From Saccharofermentans sp. (GTDB lineage Bacteria > Bacillota > Clostridia > Saccharofermentanales > Saccharofermentanaceae): DNA of 64,000 nt. Each line of letters starts with the position of its first letter. Positions within the stretch are counted from its first letter, which is position 1. The stretch is taken from contig JAEFBB010000002.1 of assembly GCA_016292215.1 (NCBI GenBank), positions 53,327 to 117,326 on the forward strand, written 5' to 3'. Both the position numbers and the translations under genes were made by a program. Positions 54,130-62,418 of this stretch are shown here, piece by piece. Under the pieces are notes generated by a model that saw only the letters and a program-made list of their open reading frames with translations, was not told the DNA's origin and ran no database searches.

Positions 54130-54792
54130 TTATCCGATTACTTCAGGAACCACTTTTATAAGCTCTGCAAAACTGTCAATAACAGGCACTTCGGTATTGA
54201 TCGTGCCAAAGCCGTATCTTGCGTGAATGAACGGAAGACCTGCCTTGTGAGTAGCATCATAGTCGCTCTGTATGTCGCCTACATAGCACGCAGCCGTAAG
54301 GTTATTGCGCTCTGCCATAAGCCTGATGTTCTCATCCTTTTGCAGGAAATTGTTGCCATAGCACTCGATATCCTCAACGAGGTCTTCGGGATTGCCGTAA
54401 GGAATATTGTAGTAACCCAGGAACGACTCGATATAGCCTTCCTGGCAGTTGCTTACGATGTAGATGTGATAACCCATCTCTTTAAGCTTTCTCCAAGTCT
54501 CGATGATGCCTTCATAAAGGATGCCGCCGTTTTCTCTTAAGTACTGATTCTCATAATTTTCACACGCGAATCTGAGCGCGTCTCTCTCAGGACCCTTCTC
54601 GGTGTAAGGGAACAACGTATCAGCAATAACATCCATGGGCTTGCCCATGACGCTCTGGATATCTTCTCTTGTGACGGACTTATCAGGATAACCAGCTTCA
54701 TGGATCTTCTCGGTCCAGGACTTCGCTACGTTCTCCGAAGAATCCCAGACGGTGCCGTCCATATCAAAAATAATGCCTTTTTTCTCAGTCAT
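54130..54792 (-). CDS. HAD superfamily hydrolase
   Basis: The 220-residue phosphatase has motif I FDMDGTVWDSS, a cap domain, motif II IVSNC, a conserved Lys region and motif IV CYVGDIQSDYDA. This is the layout of phosphoglycolate-phosphatase-like HADs. The frame opens at a TTG (54810), but AAGG lies 8 nt before the ATG at 54792 (MTEKKGIIFD). Cotranscription with the glycerol-1-phosphate dehydrogenase gene suggests a substrate in the same phospho-polyol route, perhaps glycerol-1-phosphate. That is inference. Confidence 0.87.
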   Translation of the reverse strand: MTEKKGIIFDMDGTVWDSSENVAKSWTEKIHEAGYPDKSVTREDIQSVMGKPMDVIADTLFPYTEKGPERDALRFACENYENQYLRENGGILYEGIIETWRKLKEMGYHIYIVSNCQEGYIESFLGYYNIPYGNPEDLVEDIECYGNNFLQKDENIRLMAERNNLTAACYVGDIQSDYDATHKAGLPFIHARYGFGTINTEVPVIDSFAELIKVVPEVIG

Positions 54793-54824
54793 GTTTTTAA
54801 CCTTATCCAATTGTTAATTAGCCT

Positions 54825-54853
54825 ATTATACCCCCATTATTAAATTCTGTTGA
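54825..54853 (-). promoter_or_regulatory. Promoter of the HAD / G1P dehydrogenase operon
   Basis: TCAACA (54848-54853), a 17-nt spacer and TATAAT (54825-54830) on the minus strand. Its -35 overlaps the -35 of the divergent plus-strand promoter. Confidence 0.6.
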
Positions 54854-54879
54854 CTTTTATAATCGCATTAGGTGATAAT
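54850..54879 (+). promoter_or_regulatory. Promoter of the plus-strand membrane protein gene
   Basis: TTGACT (54850-54855), an 18-nt spacer and GATAAT (54874-54879). It overlaps the divergent promoter by four bases in the -35 region. Confidence 0.6.
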
Positions 54880-54932
54880 GCAGGCATAGCAGGAACAGGC
54901 AAGCGCATTTACATATTTCGCGAGGTACCCAT

Positions 54933-55877
54933 ATGTATGTAGTATTTTTGTTCGTAGCCGCCCTATTATTTTTCATCGCTGACCGCAAGCTCCGCGCGGC
55001 ATTCATTCCCGGAATCTTAATAACGATCACAGCATGTTACGGATTCGTATACAGATGCATTTTGCTCTTTGTTAATCAGAACATGAGATTGGCCTTGTCT
55101 CCGAGATCGATCTTTGGAACTCCGTCAGGCCGCGCTATCGTTATAATCTGCTTAACTTTACTCGTCTCGGCATTATGTTGCTTCGCTTTGCTGTCTTTGG
55201 GCAAGCTTTTATCAGCAGCGATCTTCAAAGCATCAAAAGACGGAAAAGGATCCAGCATCTTAGCCCGCATCTTCTGCATCATCGGCGGAGCTCTTCTGCT
55301 CCCGTTCGGCGGATATTTCATGTATCTTAGAAATTTCGTAGCAAGACCCGCCGGCCGGGCAGCTATAAATCTCGTTCGTTTTCTCGGGGCACCGGGTTTT
55401 GCAAAATATAATTCAAACGTAATCTACGGATGTTTATTGATCGCGCTTGGCATAGTATTGATCATCCTGTTCTGCACACCTGTTTTCCGCGCCAAGCAGT
55501 TAAAGGCAGCGGATCCTTCCGCCCAGCCGTTAAAGCTTAGGACCGGTATGTCCACCACAGGAATCATCTTATCCTGCCTCGGAAATGCCGGCGTCCTCAT
55601 CACTGCGCTTGTAGGCCTCATCTCCTGGCATGAGGTGTTTTTCTTTAACGGATACGGATACACTAAGGTCCTCTGCATATTGTTCCTTTTACTTATGATC
55701 TTAGGACTTACCTTCATATCTATGGGACTTTATAAGATCGTTGTAAAAGGACAGCTCAAGAACCACAAGGGCCGCATGATCTTCTCCCTGATCCTGATAG
55801 GATTAACTTTTATAGATTGTTTCTGTCTGATATCAAACGCTCACAAATTCGCTGGGATAGCATTTGCTTTCAGATAA
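54933..55877 (+). CDS. Unknown multi-pass membrane protein (paralog A)
   Basis: I do not recognise this family. The 314-residue protein has about eight membrane helices and starts MYVVFLFVAALLFFIADRKL. It is a paralog of the protein at 56304-57395: both begin with a hydrophobic helix followed by DRK(L/I)R and an IPG motif, and both contain a GIIL-C-GN segment in the second half. A Lys/Gly-rich loop lies at about 95-105. The ribosome binding site and start (GAGGTACCCATATG) are identical to those of the small gene downstream. No transport or catalytic motif is visible. Confidence 0.75.
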   Translation: MYVVFLFVAALLFFIADRKLRAAFIPGILITITACYGFVYRCILLFVNQNMRLALSPRSIFGTPSGRAIVIICLTLLVSALCCFALLSLGKLLSAAIFKASKDGKGSSILARIFCIIGGALLLPFGGYFMYLRNFVARPAGRAAINLVRFLGAPGFAKYNSNVIYGCLLIALGIVLIILFCTPVFRAKQLKAADPSAQPLKLRTGMSTTGIILSCLGNAGVLITALVGLISWHEVFFFNGYGYTKVLCILFLLLMILGLTFISMGLYKIVVKGQLKNHKGRMIFSLILIGLTFIDCFCLISNAHKFAGIAFAFR

Positions 55878-55925
55878 ACTGACACGGAATTTCCGAAAAC
55901 ATCAAACGCCAGTCTTTTCGACAAG

Positions 55926-55934
55926 TGATATAAT
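55926..55934 (+). promoter_or_regulatory. Extended -10 promoter of the 57-residue protein gene
   Basis: TGATATAAT is a perfect extended -10 element, 32 bp before the ATG at 55966. No -35 is evident. Confidence 0.55.
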
Positions 55935-55965
55935 TCAGTTATAAATCTTAAACGGAGGTACCCAT

Positions 55966-56139
55966 ATGGATATTGACATCAACAAGGCAAAAGATGCTGC
56001 ACAGGATGCATTGGAGAAGGTCACAAAGGACGAGAAGAGCAAGAAAGCTGCTAACGACGTCATCGAGACCGTAGAGAAGAAGATCAATGTAGATCTTCCC
56101 GATGTTGATACTATTGCTGGTGCTTTAGGCAAGAAGTAA
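55966..56139 (+). CDS. 57-residue amphipathic helical protein, unknown
   Basis: This small gene has a strong ribosome binding site (CGGAGG, 7 nt before ATG), a good extended -10 and a strong terminator, so it is very likely expressed. The product, MDIDINKAKDAAQDALEKVT and onward to the C-terminus LGKK, is a highly charged predicted helix rich in Lys, Asp and Ala, without cysteine or membrane segment. It sits between two paralogous membrane proteins. It may be a cytosolic partner or regulator of them; no family was recognised. Confidence 0.7.
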   Translation: MDIDINKAKDAAQDALEKVTKDEKSKKAANDVIETVEKKINVDLPDVDTIAGALGKK

Positions 56140-56160
56140 TCACTACTACAGCTTTTAGCT

Positions 56161-56193
56161 AAGGGGTTATCTCGTATGGGATAACCCTTTTTT
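56161..56193 (+). terminator. Terminator of the small helical protein gene
   Basis: The stem AAGGGGTTATC/GATAACCCTTT with a 7-8-nt loop is followed by TTTTTT on the plus strand. Confidence 0.88.
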
Positions 56194-56224
56194 ATTTGTT
56201 GAAAAACCGGGGCGTAATATAGCA

Positions 56225-56256
56225 TTGACATTTAAAACAAAATAGAAGAGTATTAT
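56225..56256 (+). promoter_or_regulatory. Weak candidate promoter of paralog B
   Basis: A perfect TTGACA (56225-56230) is followed by TATTAT, but the spacer of 20 nt is long for sigma-A. The site may need an activator or may be wrong. Confidence 0.3.
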
Positions 56257-56303
56257 CTTGTAAGTATAGGAACACTTTTCATTCTTTTGGGGGAGGAATG
56301 ATC

Positions 56304-57395
56304 ATGGTCTATTGTATTCTCTTTGCTGCCGCTTTTATGTTTTTTATCCTTGACCGCAAGATCCGTTTTGCGGTTATACCAGGAACTGTCGTAACATTTT
56401 TAAGCTGGTTAGGGCTTATCAGATATGCCTATGGTATATCCAGAGAAAGGCCTATGGATTTTTACTTCAATTTTCCTAATCAGAAAATAATGACCTATGT
56501 CTCTTTCGTTTCTCCGGCAGTCTTGATCATATGTTTTGCGCTCATAAGCACGCTTGCTTTATCTGCCATGGGAAAGAACATCGGCAGGTACTTTTTTGAT
56601 CCTTCGAAAAACACAGACAAAACAGGAAAGACAGCAAAGCTTTGGTGCATTATTTCTTCTGCTGTTGTTACAGCAGCAAGCATACTTTATCTGGTATTAT
56701 ATTCACTCAAATCCAATCTGTCACATCCCGCATCAAACGCTGTTAAGCGTTTCTCTATGTTTTACGGAATACCACCCGTTCCCAAAGCAAAGATGGGTCT
56801 TTTTATTACGTTATTCGTCACCCTGCTGGTATTAAGCATCGCTTATATCATTCTGTTATGCATTAACCGCACAATGATCAGAGAGATCTCCGCAAACGGC
56901 GGTGCTACTAAGACAGAAACAGCCGGCTCACAGTTAAAAGCGGGAATCATTTTAGCTTGCGCGGGTAATGTTGTCATATGGACCGCAGCATTCATCAGTC
57001 TTAATTACGTGAGACACATAATCTTCTTTTGGGGCAAAGAACTTGGATATCTGAGTATCATAGGCCTTATCCTTTGCCTTGTGGGAGAGATACTTCTCAT
57101 CATAAGATTGAATAAAAAGTCTTCGAAGATACCGGTATCAAGCCTTGCAATATCTTCAGCACTTCTTGTTATTACTGTCACTGACCAGTACCTGGTCTCT
57201 ATACCTTTAGTCAGTTATCTGGTCTCATTTTTCAGAAGCTTATACTCATACCGGATAATTGATTATTACTGGCTCTACAGGATCGCCCCCGGTCTGATCA
57301 CAGGCATAGATACAGTATTATTAGCCCTTTTAACTGCCGGCACGGTAATCACGCTCAAGTTCCTGATTTCTTCATCTTCCAAAAAGAAGATCTGA
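56304..57395 (+). CDS. Unknown multi-pass membrane protein (paralog B)
   Basis: The product (363 residues) is the paralog of the protein at 54933. It opens MVYCILFAAAFMFFILDRKIRF, with IPG a few residues later, and has about eight membrane helices and a GIILACAGN segment. It is about 50 residues longer, mainly by an added C-terminal pair of helices. Two ATGs are available; the GGAGG at 56292-56296 is only 1 nt from the first (56298) and 7 nt from the second (56304), which I use. It ends at a terminator shared with the convergent yitT gene. Confidence 0.75.
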   Translation: MVYCILFAAAFMFFILDRKIRFAVIPGTVVTFLSWLGLIRYAYGISRERPMDFYFNFPNQKIMTYVSFVSPAVLIICFALISTLALSAMGKNIGRYFFDPSKNTDKTGKTAKLWCIISSAVVTAASILYLVLYSLKSNLSHPASNAVKRFSMFYGIPPVPKAKMGLFITLFVTLLVLSIAYIILLCINRTMIREISANGGATKTETAGSQLKAGIILACAGNVVIWTAAFISLNYVRHIIFFWGKELGYLSIIGLILCLVGEILLIIRLNKKSSKIPVSSLAISSALLVITVTDQYLVSIPLVSYLVSFFRSLYSYRIIDYYWLYRIAPGLITGIDTVLLALLTAGTVITLKFLISSSSKKKI

Positions 57396-57415
57396 TCATG
57401 TTTTCAGAATAAAAG

Positions 57416-57446
57416 AAGTCCCGTTCACTTCTTGTGAGCGGGACTT
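57416..57446. terminator. Bidirectional terminator between paralog B and yitT
   Basis: Arms AAGTCCCG-TCAC and GTGA-CGGGACTT with T-runs on both sides (TTTTTC on plus; CTTTTAT on minus). It contains the yitT stop codon. Confidence 0.85.
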
Positions 57447-58318
57447 TTTCTTTTCTTTATGTGATTGCCTACGATCTCCGAGACATCTGAGATCGTCATA
57501 AAAGCAGACACGTCCGCATCGTTAATAATCTTCTTTATCGCAGGCACTTCGACTCTTGTTATGACGCAATAAAGCACGGTCTTCTTGCCGTTGCTGACCA
57601 TTCCCTTACCTTCCATCTGCGTGCATGTGCGGCCGAGCTGCGAGTAGATCTTATCCGCAATATCCTTGCCATGATCAGTAATTATCATGACGGACTTGCC
57701 CTGCTCCATACCATTCTCGACGATGTCTATGATCTTCGATGTGATGAAGTATGTAAGGAGCGAATAGAGCGCTCTGTCAGGTCCGAAGAGGAAGCCTGCT
57801 ACCGTATAGATGATAATGTTGAAGAAGAGGACTATCTGTCCTACGGAGAATTCCGTGTGGTGCGACAACAGCATTGCAACGATCTCCGTGCCGTCCAGGC
57901 ATCCGCCGTATCTTAAGATGAGGCCTACGCCGATTCCAAGCAAAACTCCGCCAAATACGACTACGAGGATCTCCTGCTCCGTTACCGCCTTCATGTGCTC
58001 GAAAACACCAAGGAATGTCGAGAATATGACCATCGCGTAGATCGCCTTAACCAGGAACCTCATGCCCAAGCGCTTAAAGCCTATGATCATAAAAGGAATA
58101 TTCAAAACGATCGTAAGTATGCCCAGAGGGATCCCGGAGAGCTGGCTTATGATCATCGAGATACCGACCACGCCGCCGTCAAGTATCGTAAACGGCACGA
58201 GGAATTCCTCCAGCGCGAAAGCAGCGATGACAGCGCCCACAGTGATCATAAACAGCGGTGCTATCCACTGCTTAAAGACAATGTTAAACGTAACAGGCTG
58301 TGCTTTTCCGGTCGGCAT
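57425..58318 (-). CDS. YitT family membrane protein (DUF2179 C-terminus)
   Basis: The protein has five membrane helices typical of YitT (ALEEFLVPFTILDGGVVGIS, GGCLDGTEIVAMLLSH) and a C-terminal DUF2179 cytosolic domain (KSVMIITDHGKDIADKIY, VLYCVITRVEVPAIKKII). Function is unknown; some members are linked to stress. The open frame reaches 58399 inside the hydratase gene, but the ATG at 58318 (MPTGKAQPVTF) fits the family better. That start lacks a good Shine-Dalgarno sequence and lies 15 bp beyond a hairpin terminator, so its expression signals are unclear. Confidence 0.85.
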   Translation of the reverse strand: MPTGKAQPVTFNIVFKQWIAPLFMITVGAVIAAFALEEFLVPFTILDGGVVGISMIISQLSGIPLGILTIVLNIPFMIIGFKRLGMRFLVKAIYAMVIFSTFLGVFEHMKAVTEQEILVVVFGGVLLGIGVGLILRYGGCLDGTEIVAMLLSHHTEFSVGQIVLFFNIIIYTVAGFLFGPDRALYSLLTYFITSKIIDIVENGMEQGKSVMIITDHGKDIADKIYSQLGRTCTQMEGKGMVSNGKKTVLYCVITRVEVPAIKKIINDADVSAFMTISDVSEIVGNHIKKRKSPAHKK

Positions 58319-58325
58319 ATGATCT

Positions 58326-58352
58326 GTAATAAGGGGCGCCTGATGACGCCCC
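58326..58352 (-). terminator. Terminator-like hairpin after the hydratase gene
   Basis: GGGGCG/CGCCCC with an 8-nt loop, followed by TTATTA on the minus strand. The weak T-run suggests partial termination with read-through into yitT. Confidence 0.5.
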
Positions 58353-58361
58353 GTTAATCTC

Positions 58362-60659
58362 TTATTTCTGGCGGTTGAAATTGATGAGGCATCCGTCAAG
58401 GATTATCTGGCGCTCACGGTCAGTGAGATCTCCCAAAGTCAGTGTGAACTCTGTTGTCTCATTGCCCTTGATCGCAATGGCCTTGATGGTGTCAGCCTTT
58501 GTCTCGACTGCGTTTCTGATGCCGGGCAGGAGAATGTAATCGAGGTTCTTAAAAGGCAGGTCACCCTTCTCGATGATGAAAGGCAGCATACCCCAGTTGA
58601 TAAGATTGGATCTGTAACGCTTTGTAGCATACTCGTTAGCGATGTTAGCCCATCCGCCAAGTACCTTCTGGCAGGAAGCAGCCTGCTCTCTTGCAGAACC
58701 GTCACCGGGCTTAACCGCGAAGATAACTGAACCGAATCCGATGATCTTAGTGTCAGCCTTTTCGAAAGGTACGATAGTCTTAACAACCTGCATAACATCG
58801 TGGAGGCCTTCTACTGCCTGGCAAGCGTGCTCGCCGTTAACCAGTGCCGTCTCAGCCTTCTGGATGTTCTTAGCTCTGCCTACATACTCAGGATCCTTAC
58901 GTGAGAGCGTGAACTCTGCAAGACCAAGAGGATTAGATCTGTAAGAAGATGTCTCGCCTGAAGGAATGAGCTCGTCTGTTGTAGTAACAGGATCGTGGAT
59001 CTCGGATACTACCTGGAGAACGAGGTTCTCAGGAAGTGCCTCCATCTTCGGCCAGTCCTTGATGTTAGGTCCGAACTGGATCTCTATATTAGGATCTGCA
59101 ACGCCCTTGGAATCGAAGACTCTGTTCTTATAGATCTTATCGTCGAATGTATAAGCGTAGTTATTGAGCTCGCCCGTGAACTCTGTAGCAGGTGTGAGAA
59201 CGCCCTTGTTTGCAGCTGTTGCGGCGATGGATCTTGCGTCCATGAGTGCAACGGAAGAGATCTGGCCGCTCTGAACCTTTGAGCCTTCTCTGTTCGGGAA
59301 GTTTCTTGTGGAGTGACGGATGGAGAAAGCGTTGTTCGCAGGTGTATCGCCTGCACCGAAGCAAGGTCCGCAGAATGCTGTCTTGAGGATAGCACCTGTC
59401 TCAAGGAGTGTTGCTGCAACGCCGTTTCTTACGAGCTCCATGTAGATAGGTGTTGAAGCAGGATAGATGGACATCGTGAACTTGTCTGCACCAATGTACT
59501 GTCCCTTCATGATGTCAGCTGCAGCGCAGATATTCTCGAATCCGCCGCCTGCGCATCCAGCGATGATACCCTGGTCTACCATGAGCTTGCCGCCCTGGAT
59601 CTTATCCTTAAGTGAATACTCGATCTTGTCGCCGAAAGAAACCTTTGCTCTCTCCTCTGTCTCAGCGATCATCTGCTCGAGATTTGCATTAACATACTCG
59701 ATCTCGTAAGCGATCGAAGGATGGAAAGGCATGGCGATCATAGGCTTGATCGTGGAGAGGTCAACAATAACTGCACCGTCATAGTATGTAACATCAGCAG
59801 GTGCGAGTTTCTTATAGTCGCCCTTTCTGCCGTGAATCTCAAAGAACTGCTCTGTCTTCTCATCTGTCTGCCAGATTGAAGAAAGGCATGTTGTCTCTGT
59901 TGTCATAACGTCGATGCCGATCCTGAAATCAGCCGAAAGGCTTGCAACACCGGGACCTACGAACTCCATTACCTTGTTCTTAACATAACCGGAATTAAAT
60001 ACCTTACCGATGATCGCAAGAGCAACGTCCTGAGGACCTACGCCCTTCATCGGCTCGCCTGTGAGGTAAATAGCGATTACGTCAGGCATCTTGATGTCAT
60101 ATGTCTGTGAGAGGAGCTGCTTAACGAGCTCAGGTCCGCCCTCACCCATAGCCATAGTACCGAGTGCACCATAACGTGTGTGTGAGTCAGAACCGAGGAT
60201 CATGCCGCCGCATGTAGCGAGCATCTCTCTTGCGTACTGGTGGATAACTGCCTGATGAGGAGGTACATAGATTCCGCCGTACTTCTTGGCAGCTGTAAGA
60301 CCGAACATGTGGTCATCTTCGTTGATCGTTCCGCCTACTGCGCAAAGTGAGTTGTGGCAGTTAGTGAGAACGTAAGGAATCGGGAACTTCTCAAGACCTG
60401 AAGCTCTTGCAGTCTGGATGATTCCTACATATGTGATGTCGTGTGAAGTCAGCTTATCGAACTTGATCTTAAGCTGATCCATGTTATCTGATGTGTTGTG
60501 ATCCTTAAGAATGCCGTAAGCGATCGTGCCATGCTTAGCCTGAACCTTGTCAGCTGCCTTACCTGACTTGGCAGCAACTGCCTCAGCAGCACCTGCCTGA
60601 TCTTCGATGAGTTCGACGCCATTAATGAGCCAAGCGCCGTTTTCGAGTGTGGAAATCAT
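58362..60659 (-). CDS. Aconitase-family hydratase
   Basis: The 765-residue protein is a full-length aconitase-fold enzyme. It has [20 protein letters not shown] and three probable [4Fe-4S] cysteines: one in [13 protein letters not shown], two in [11 protein letters not shown]. The swivel domain (about 580-765) includes [19 protein letters not shown] and a [12 protein letters not shown] segment. It could be aconitase proper or a related hydro-lyase; no citrate synthase or isocitrate dehydrogenase gene is adjacent. The frame runs to 60704, but GAGG lies upstream of the ATG at 60659 ([11 protein letters not shown]). Upstream are a strong promoter, a palindrome at the start site and four operator-like repeats. 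Confidence 0.88.
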   Translation of the reverse strand: MISTLENGAWLINGVELIEDQAGAAEAVAAKSGKAADKVQAKHGTIAYGILKDHNTSDNMDQLKIKFDKLTSHDITYVGIIQTARASGLEKFPIPYVLTNCHNSLCAVGGTINEDDHMFGLTAAKKYGGIYVPPHQAVIHQYAREMLATCGGMILGSDSHTRYGALGTMAMGEGGPELVKQLLSQTYDIKMPDVIAIYLTGEPMKGVGPQDVALAIIGKVFNSGYVKNKVMEFVGPGVASLSADFRIGIDVMTTETTCLSSIWQTDEKTEQFFEIHGRKGDYKKLAPADVTYYDGAVIVDLSTIKPMIAMPFHPSIAYEIEYVNANLEQMIAETEERAKVSFGDKIEYSLKDKIQGGKLMVDQGIIAGCAGGGFENICAAADIMKGQYIGADKFTMSIYPASTPIYMELVRNGVAATLLETGAILKTAFCGPCFGAGDTPANNAFSIRHSTRNFPNREGSKVQSGQISSVALMDARSIAATAANKGVLTPATEFTGELNNYAYTFDDKIYKNRVFDSKGVADPNIEIQFGPNIKDWPKMEALPENLVLQVVSEIHDPVTTTDELIPSGETSSYRSNPLGLAEFTLSRKDPEYVGRAKNIQKAETALVNGEHACQAVEGLHDVMQVVKTIVPFEKADTKIIGFGSVIFAVKPGDGSAREQAASCQKVLGGWANIANEYATKRYRSNLINWGMLPFIIEKGDLPFKNLDYILLPGIRNAVETKADTIKAIAIKGNETTEFTLTLGDLTDRERQIILDGCLINFNRQK

Positions 60660-60671
60660 AGTAATTACCTC

Positions 60672-60685
60672 ATTTATGCATAAAT
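60672..60685. promoter_or_regulatory. Perfect 14-bp palindrome at the hydratase transcript start
   Basis: ATTTATGCATAAAT lies between the predicted transcription start and the ribosome binding site of the hydratase gene, a typical position for a repressor operator. Confidence 0.45.
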
Positions 60686-60695
60686 TACGCGGATA

Positions 60696-60724
60696 ATTAT
60701 ACAAGTTAGAGGCTCTTTATTCAA
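60696..60724 (-). promoter_or_regulatory. Hydratase gene promoter
   Basis: TTGAAT (60719-60724), a 17-nt spacer and a perfect TATAAT (60696-60701) on the minus strand. Confidence 0.82.
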
Positions 60725-60750
60725 ATAATAAATAAGGCAAAAAGATGCCG

Positions 60751-60861
60751 TACGTAAATCGTACAGTAAAACACCCCTCTTCACTGTACGAATTAGGTAT
60801 TTTCACGCCAAAATACGTAAATCGTACAGTACAGGATGCAATTTACTGTATGATTTGCGTA
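60751..60861. repeat. Four-copy 20-bp operator-like repeat array (two inverted pairs)
   Basis: Copies lie at 60751-60770 (+), 60780-60799 (-), 60814-60833 (+) and 60842-60861 (-). The consensus begins TACGTAAATCGTACAGTA; copies 1 and 3 share these 18 bases, copy 4 matches copy 1 at 18 of 20 and copy 2 at 17 of 20. The core holds the dyad GTACG-TAAAT-CGTAC. Centres are about 29, 34 and 28 bp apart. The array starts 27 bp upstream of the hydratase -35 and lies downstream of the lipoprotein terminator, so it is most likely a DNA-level regulatory site. Confidence 0.8.
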
Positions 60862-60877
60862 CTTACTTCACGCGCTC

Positions 60878-60909
60878 AAAAAAAGCCGGAATCCGAAGTG
60901 GATCCCGGC
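60878..60909 (-). terminator. Terminator of the lipoprotein triplet operon
   Basis: Stem GCCGG-ATCC/GGAT-CCGGC (one mismatch) with a 5-nt loop, followed by TTTTTTT on the minus strand. Confidence 0.88.
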
Positions 60910-60925
60910 CCCCTGAAAATGTGTA

Positions 60926-61681
60926 TTACTTCAGCGTCAGCGGTGATTCAAGACCGAGTTCATTGCAGAAGAAACCGATGCATCCGCCGTCCTCTTCAAC
61001 TTCACCGCTATTATTGATAAATATGACGGTATTGTTCTGGAGATATACGCCTGCGGTCATTTGTCTTTTCCCATTTCCCATATATCTGACTGAATATGTG
61101 TAACCGTCTTTTTCGCCGAAAACGACCTCATAATCGGAAGATGCTATGCACATTGCATTATACAGATCAAGGGCAGACTGATCGTCTGCGGCAGTAAACA
61201 TATAAATCTCGGTATAGGCGTTTCTGCCATCCGCACCTTCGCTTATCTTTTCAAAACCAAGAATACATTCATTAACCTGAATATCAGGGAAATTGCTGTT
61301 CTCTACAACCAGATAGCTGGCATAATACCACTTGTTTGCTTCTTCCGGATCATCCATAACATAATAGACGGAATGATAAGTAGCGTCGTCTCCAGTTATC
61401 ATCTGGACCCATTCGGAATAGTTTTCTGTTTCAGTCATTCCATACTTGTCAGCAGCATTAACGACCATCTCTGATGAAAAGATCACTTCATTCTTCACTT
61501 CTTCAGATTCTGTTGTGCTGCTTTCAGTCTCGTCAACTGAAGCCTCTGTTGTGATAGTTGTTGTTTCAACCTCAGTCTCGGTCTCAGTTACAGCTTCTGT
61601 TGCAGGAGTCTGTGTGCAGCTTGCGAGACATACTGCCGTCATGGCAACCGTGAGTGTCTTTAGTAAAATTTTGTTTTTCAT
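60926..61681 (-). CDS. Lipoprotein of a tandem triplet (copy 3)
   Basis: The 251-residue protein has a lipoprotein signal (VCLASCTQ), a Thr/Glu-rich linker (about 25-65) and a soluble domain of about 180 residues ending GGCIGFFCNELGLESPLTL. Its closest relatives are the two genes immediately upstream; all share the order signal, short linker, domain and a C-terminal F-C-x2-LG(L/F)-x-SP motif. The domain is not recognised. A short palindromic spacer of 18 bp separates it from copy 2. Confidence 0.75.
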   Translation of the reverse strand: MKNKILLKTLTVAMTAVCLASCTQTPATEAVTETETEVETTTITTEASVDETESSTTESEEVKNEVIFSSEMVVNAADKYGMTETENYSEWVQMITGDDATYHSVYYVMDDPEEANKWYYASYLVVENSNFPDIQVNECILGFEKISEGADGRNAYTEIYMFTAADDQSALDLYNAMCIASSDYEVVFGEKDGYTYSVRYMGNGKRQMTAGVYLQNNTVIFINNSGEVEEDGGCIGFFCNELGLESPLTLK

Positions 61682-61699
61682 ATTCCCTCCTATTAGCCC

Positions 61700-62416
61700 T
61701 TATTTCTTCAGTGACAACGGTGATTCAAATCCAAGTTCTTTACAGAAGAAACCAATGCAGGCATCTGCTGCGTCATAATCACCGATGCTTAGCATCCTTA
61801 TGACGACGTTGTCTTTTACGAATGTTCCTACTGCGACACAGCCGTTGGCGGATTCAAAATATCCGACAGTGTATGTGTAGCCGTTAGCCGTTCCTGAAGA
61901 ATACTCATACGAGTCTTTCTTTTGCGAAAACGCATCGTACAGTTCCTGCGCTGAAGCATTATCTGTGAGTGTGATCTTGTAGATCTCCGATGTCGTGGAT
62001 CTTCCGTCTCCTTCAGCCGCCTTTTTATCGATGCACATTACGAGTTCAGTCGCTTTGACATCGGGAAAAGACTTAGCATCCAGATTAAACAGCGAAGAAT
62101 ACATAAATGTTGCTTCATCACTGTCTTTCGCAATGTAATACACAGATGCAGAATCGAAGCCGCCCCAAAGATTGATTATTTCCTGCTGGTCGTTGACCTG
62201 AATCATGCCGTAAGCTTTTGCAGCATCAAGAATATCTTTTTCTGCCTGAGTCTCAGTTACAACAGCTGAACTTTCAGTCTCTGTAACTGAAAACTCCGTA
62301 GCGGTTGTATTCTCAATATCGGTGACTGATTCACCGGCAGGTGTTTTAGAGCACCCTGCAAGACATGCGGCCGTCATGGCGACTGCGAGTGTTTTTAGTA
62401 AAATACGTTTTTTCAT
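61700..62416 (-). CDS. Lipoprotein of a tandem triplet (copy 2)
   Basis: The 238-residue product starts MKKRILLKTLAVAMTAACLAGCS, almost the same signal sequence as copy 3 (KNKILLKTLTVAMTAVCLASC). It has a Thr/Glu/Ser-rich linker and the shared domain (IYKITLTDNASAQELYDAF, NGYTYTVGYF, CIGFFCKELGFESPLSL). The frame reaches 62461, but the ATG at 62416 gives the proper lipoprotein signal and lies 2 bp after the copy 1 stop. It is the product of a recent local duplication with copy 3. Confidence 0.75.
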   Translation of the reverse strand: MKKRILLKTLAVAMTAACLAGCSKTPAGESVTDIENTTATEFSVTETESSAVVTETQAEKDILDAAKAYGMIQVNDQQEIINLWGGFDSASVYYIAKDSDEATFMYSSLFNLDAKSFPDVKATELVMCIDKKAAEGDGRSTTSEIYKITLTDNASAQELYDAFSQKKDSYEYSSGTANGYTYTVGYFESANGCVAVGTFVKDNVVIRMLSIGDYDAADACIGFFCKELGFESPLSLKK

Positions 62417-62418
62417 AA

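Noticed and set aside
60751-60861. CRISPR-like repeats
   Set aside because: Only four copies in alternating orientation with unequal short spacers and no cas genes; better explained as operators.
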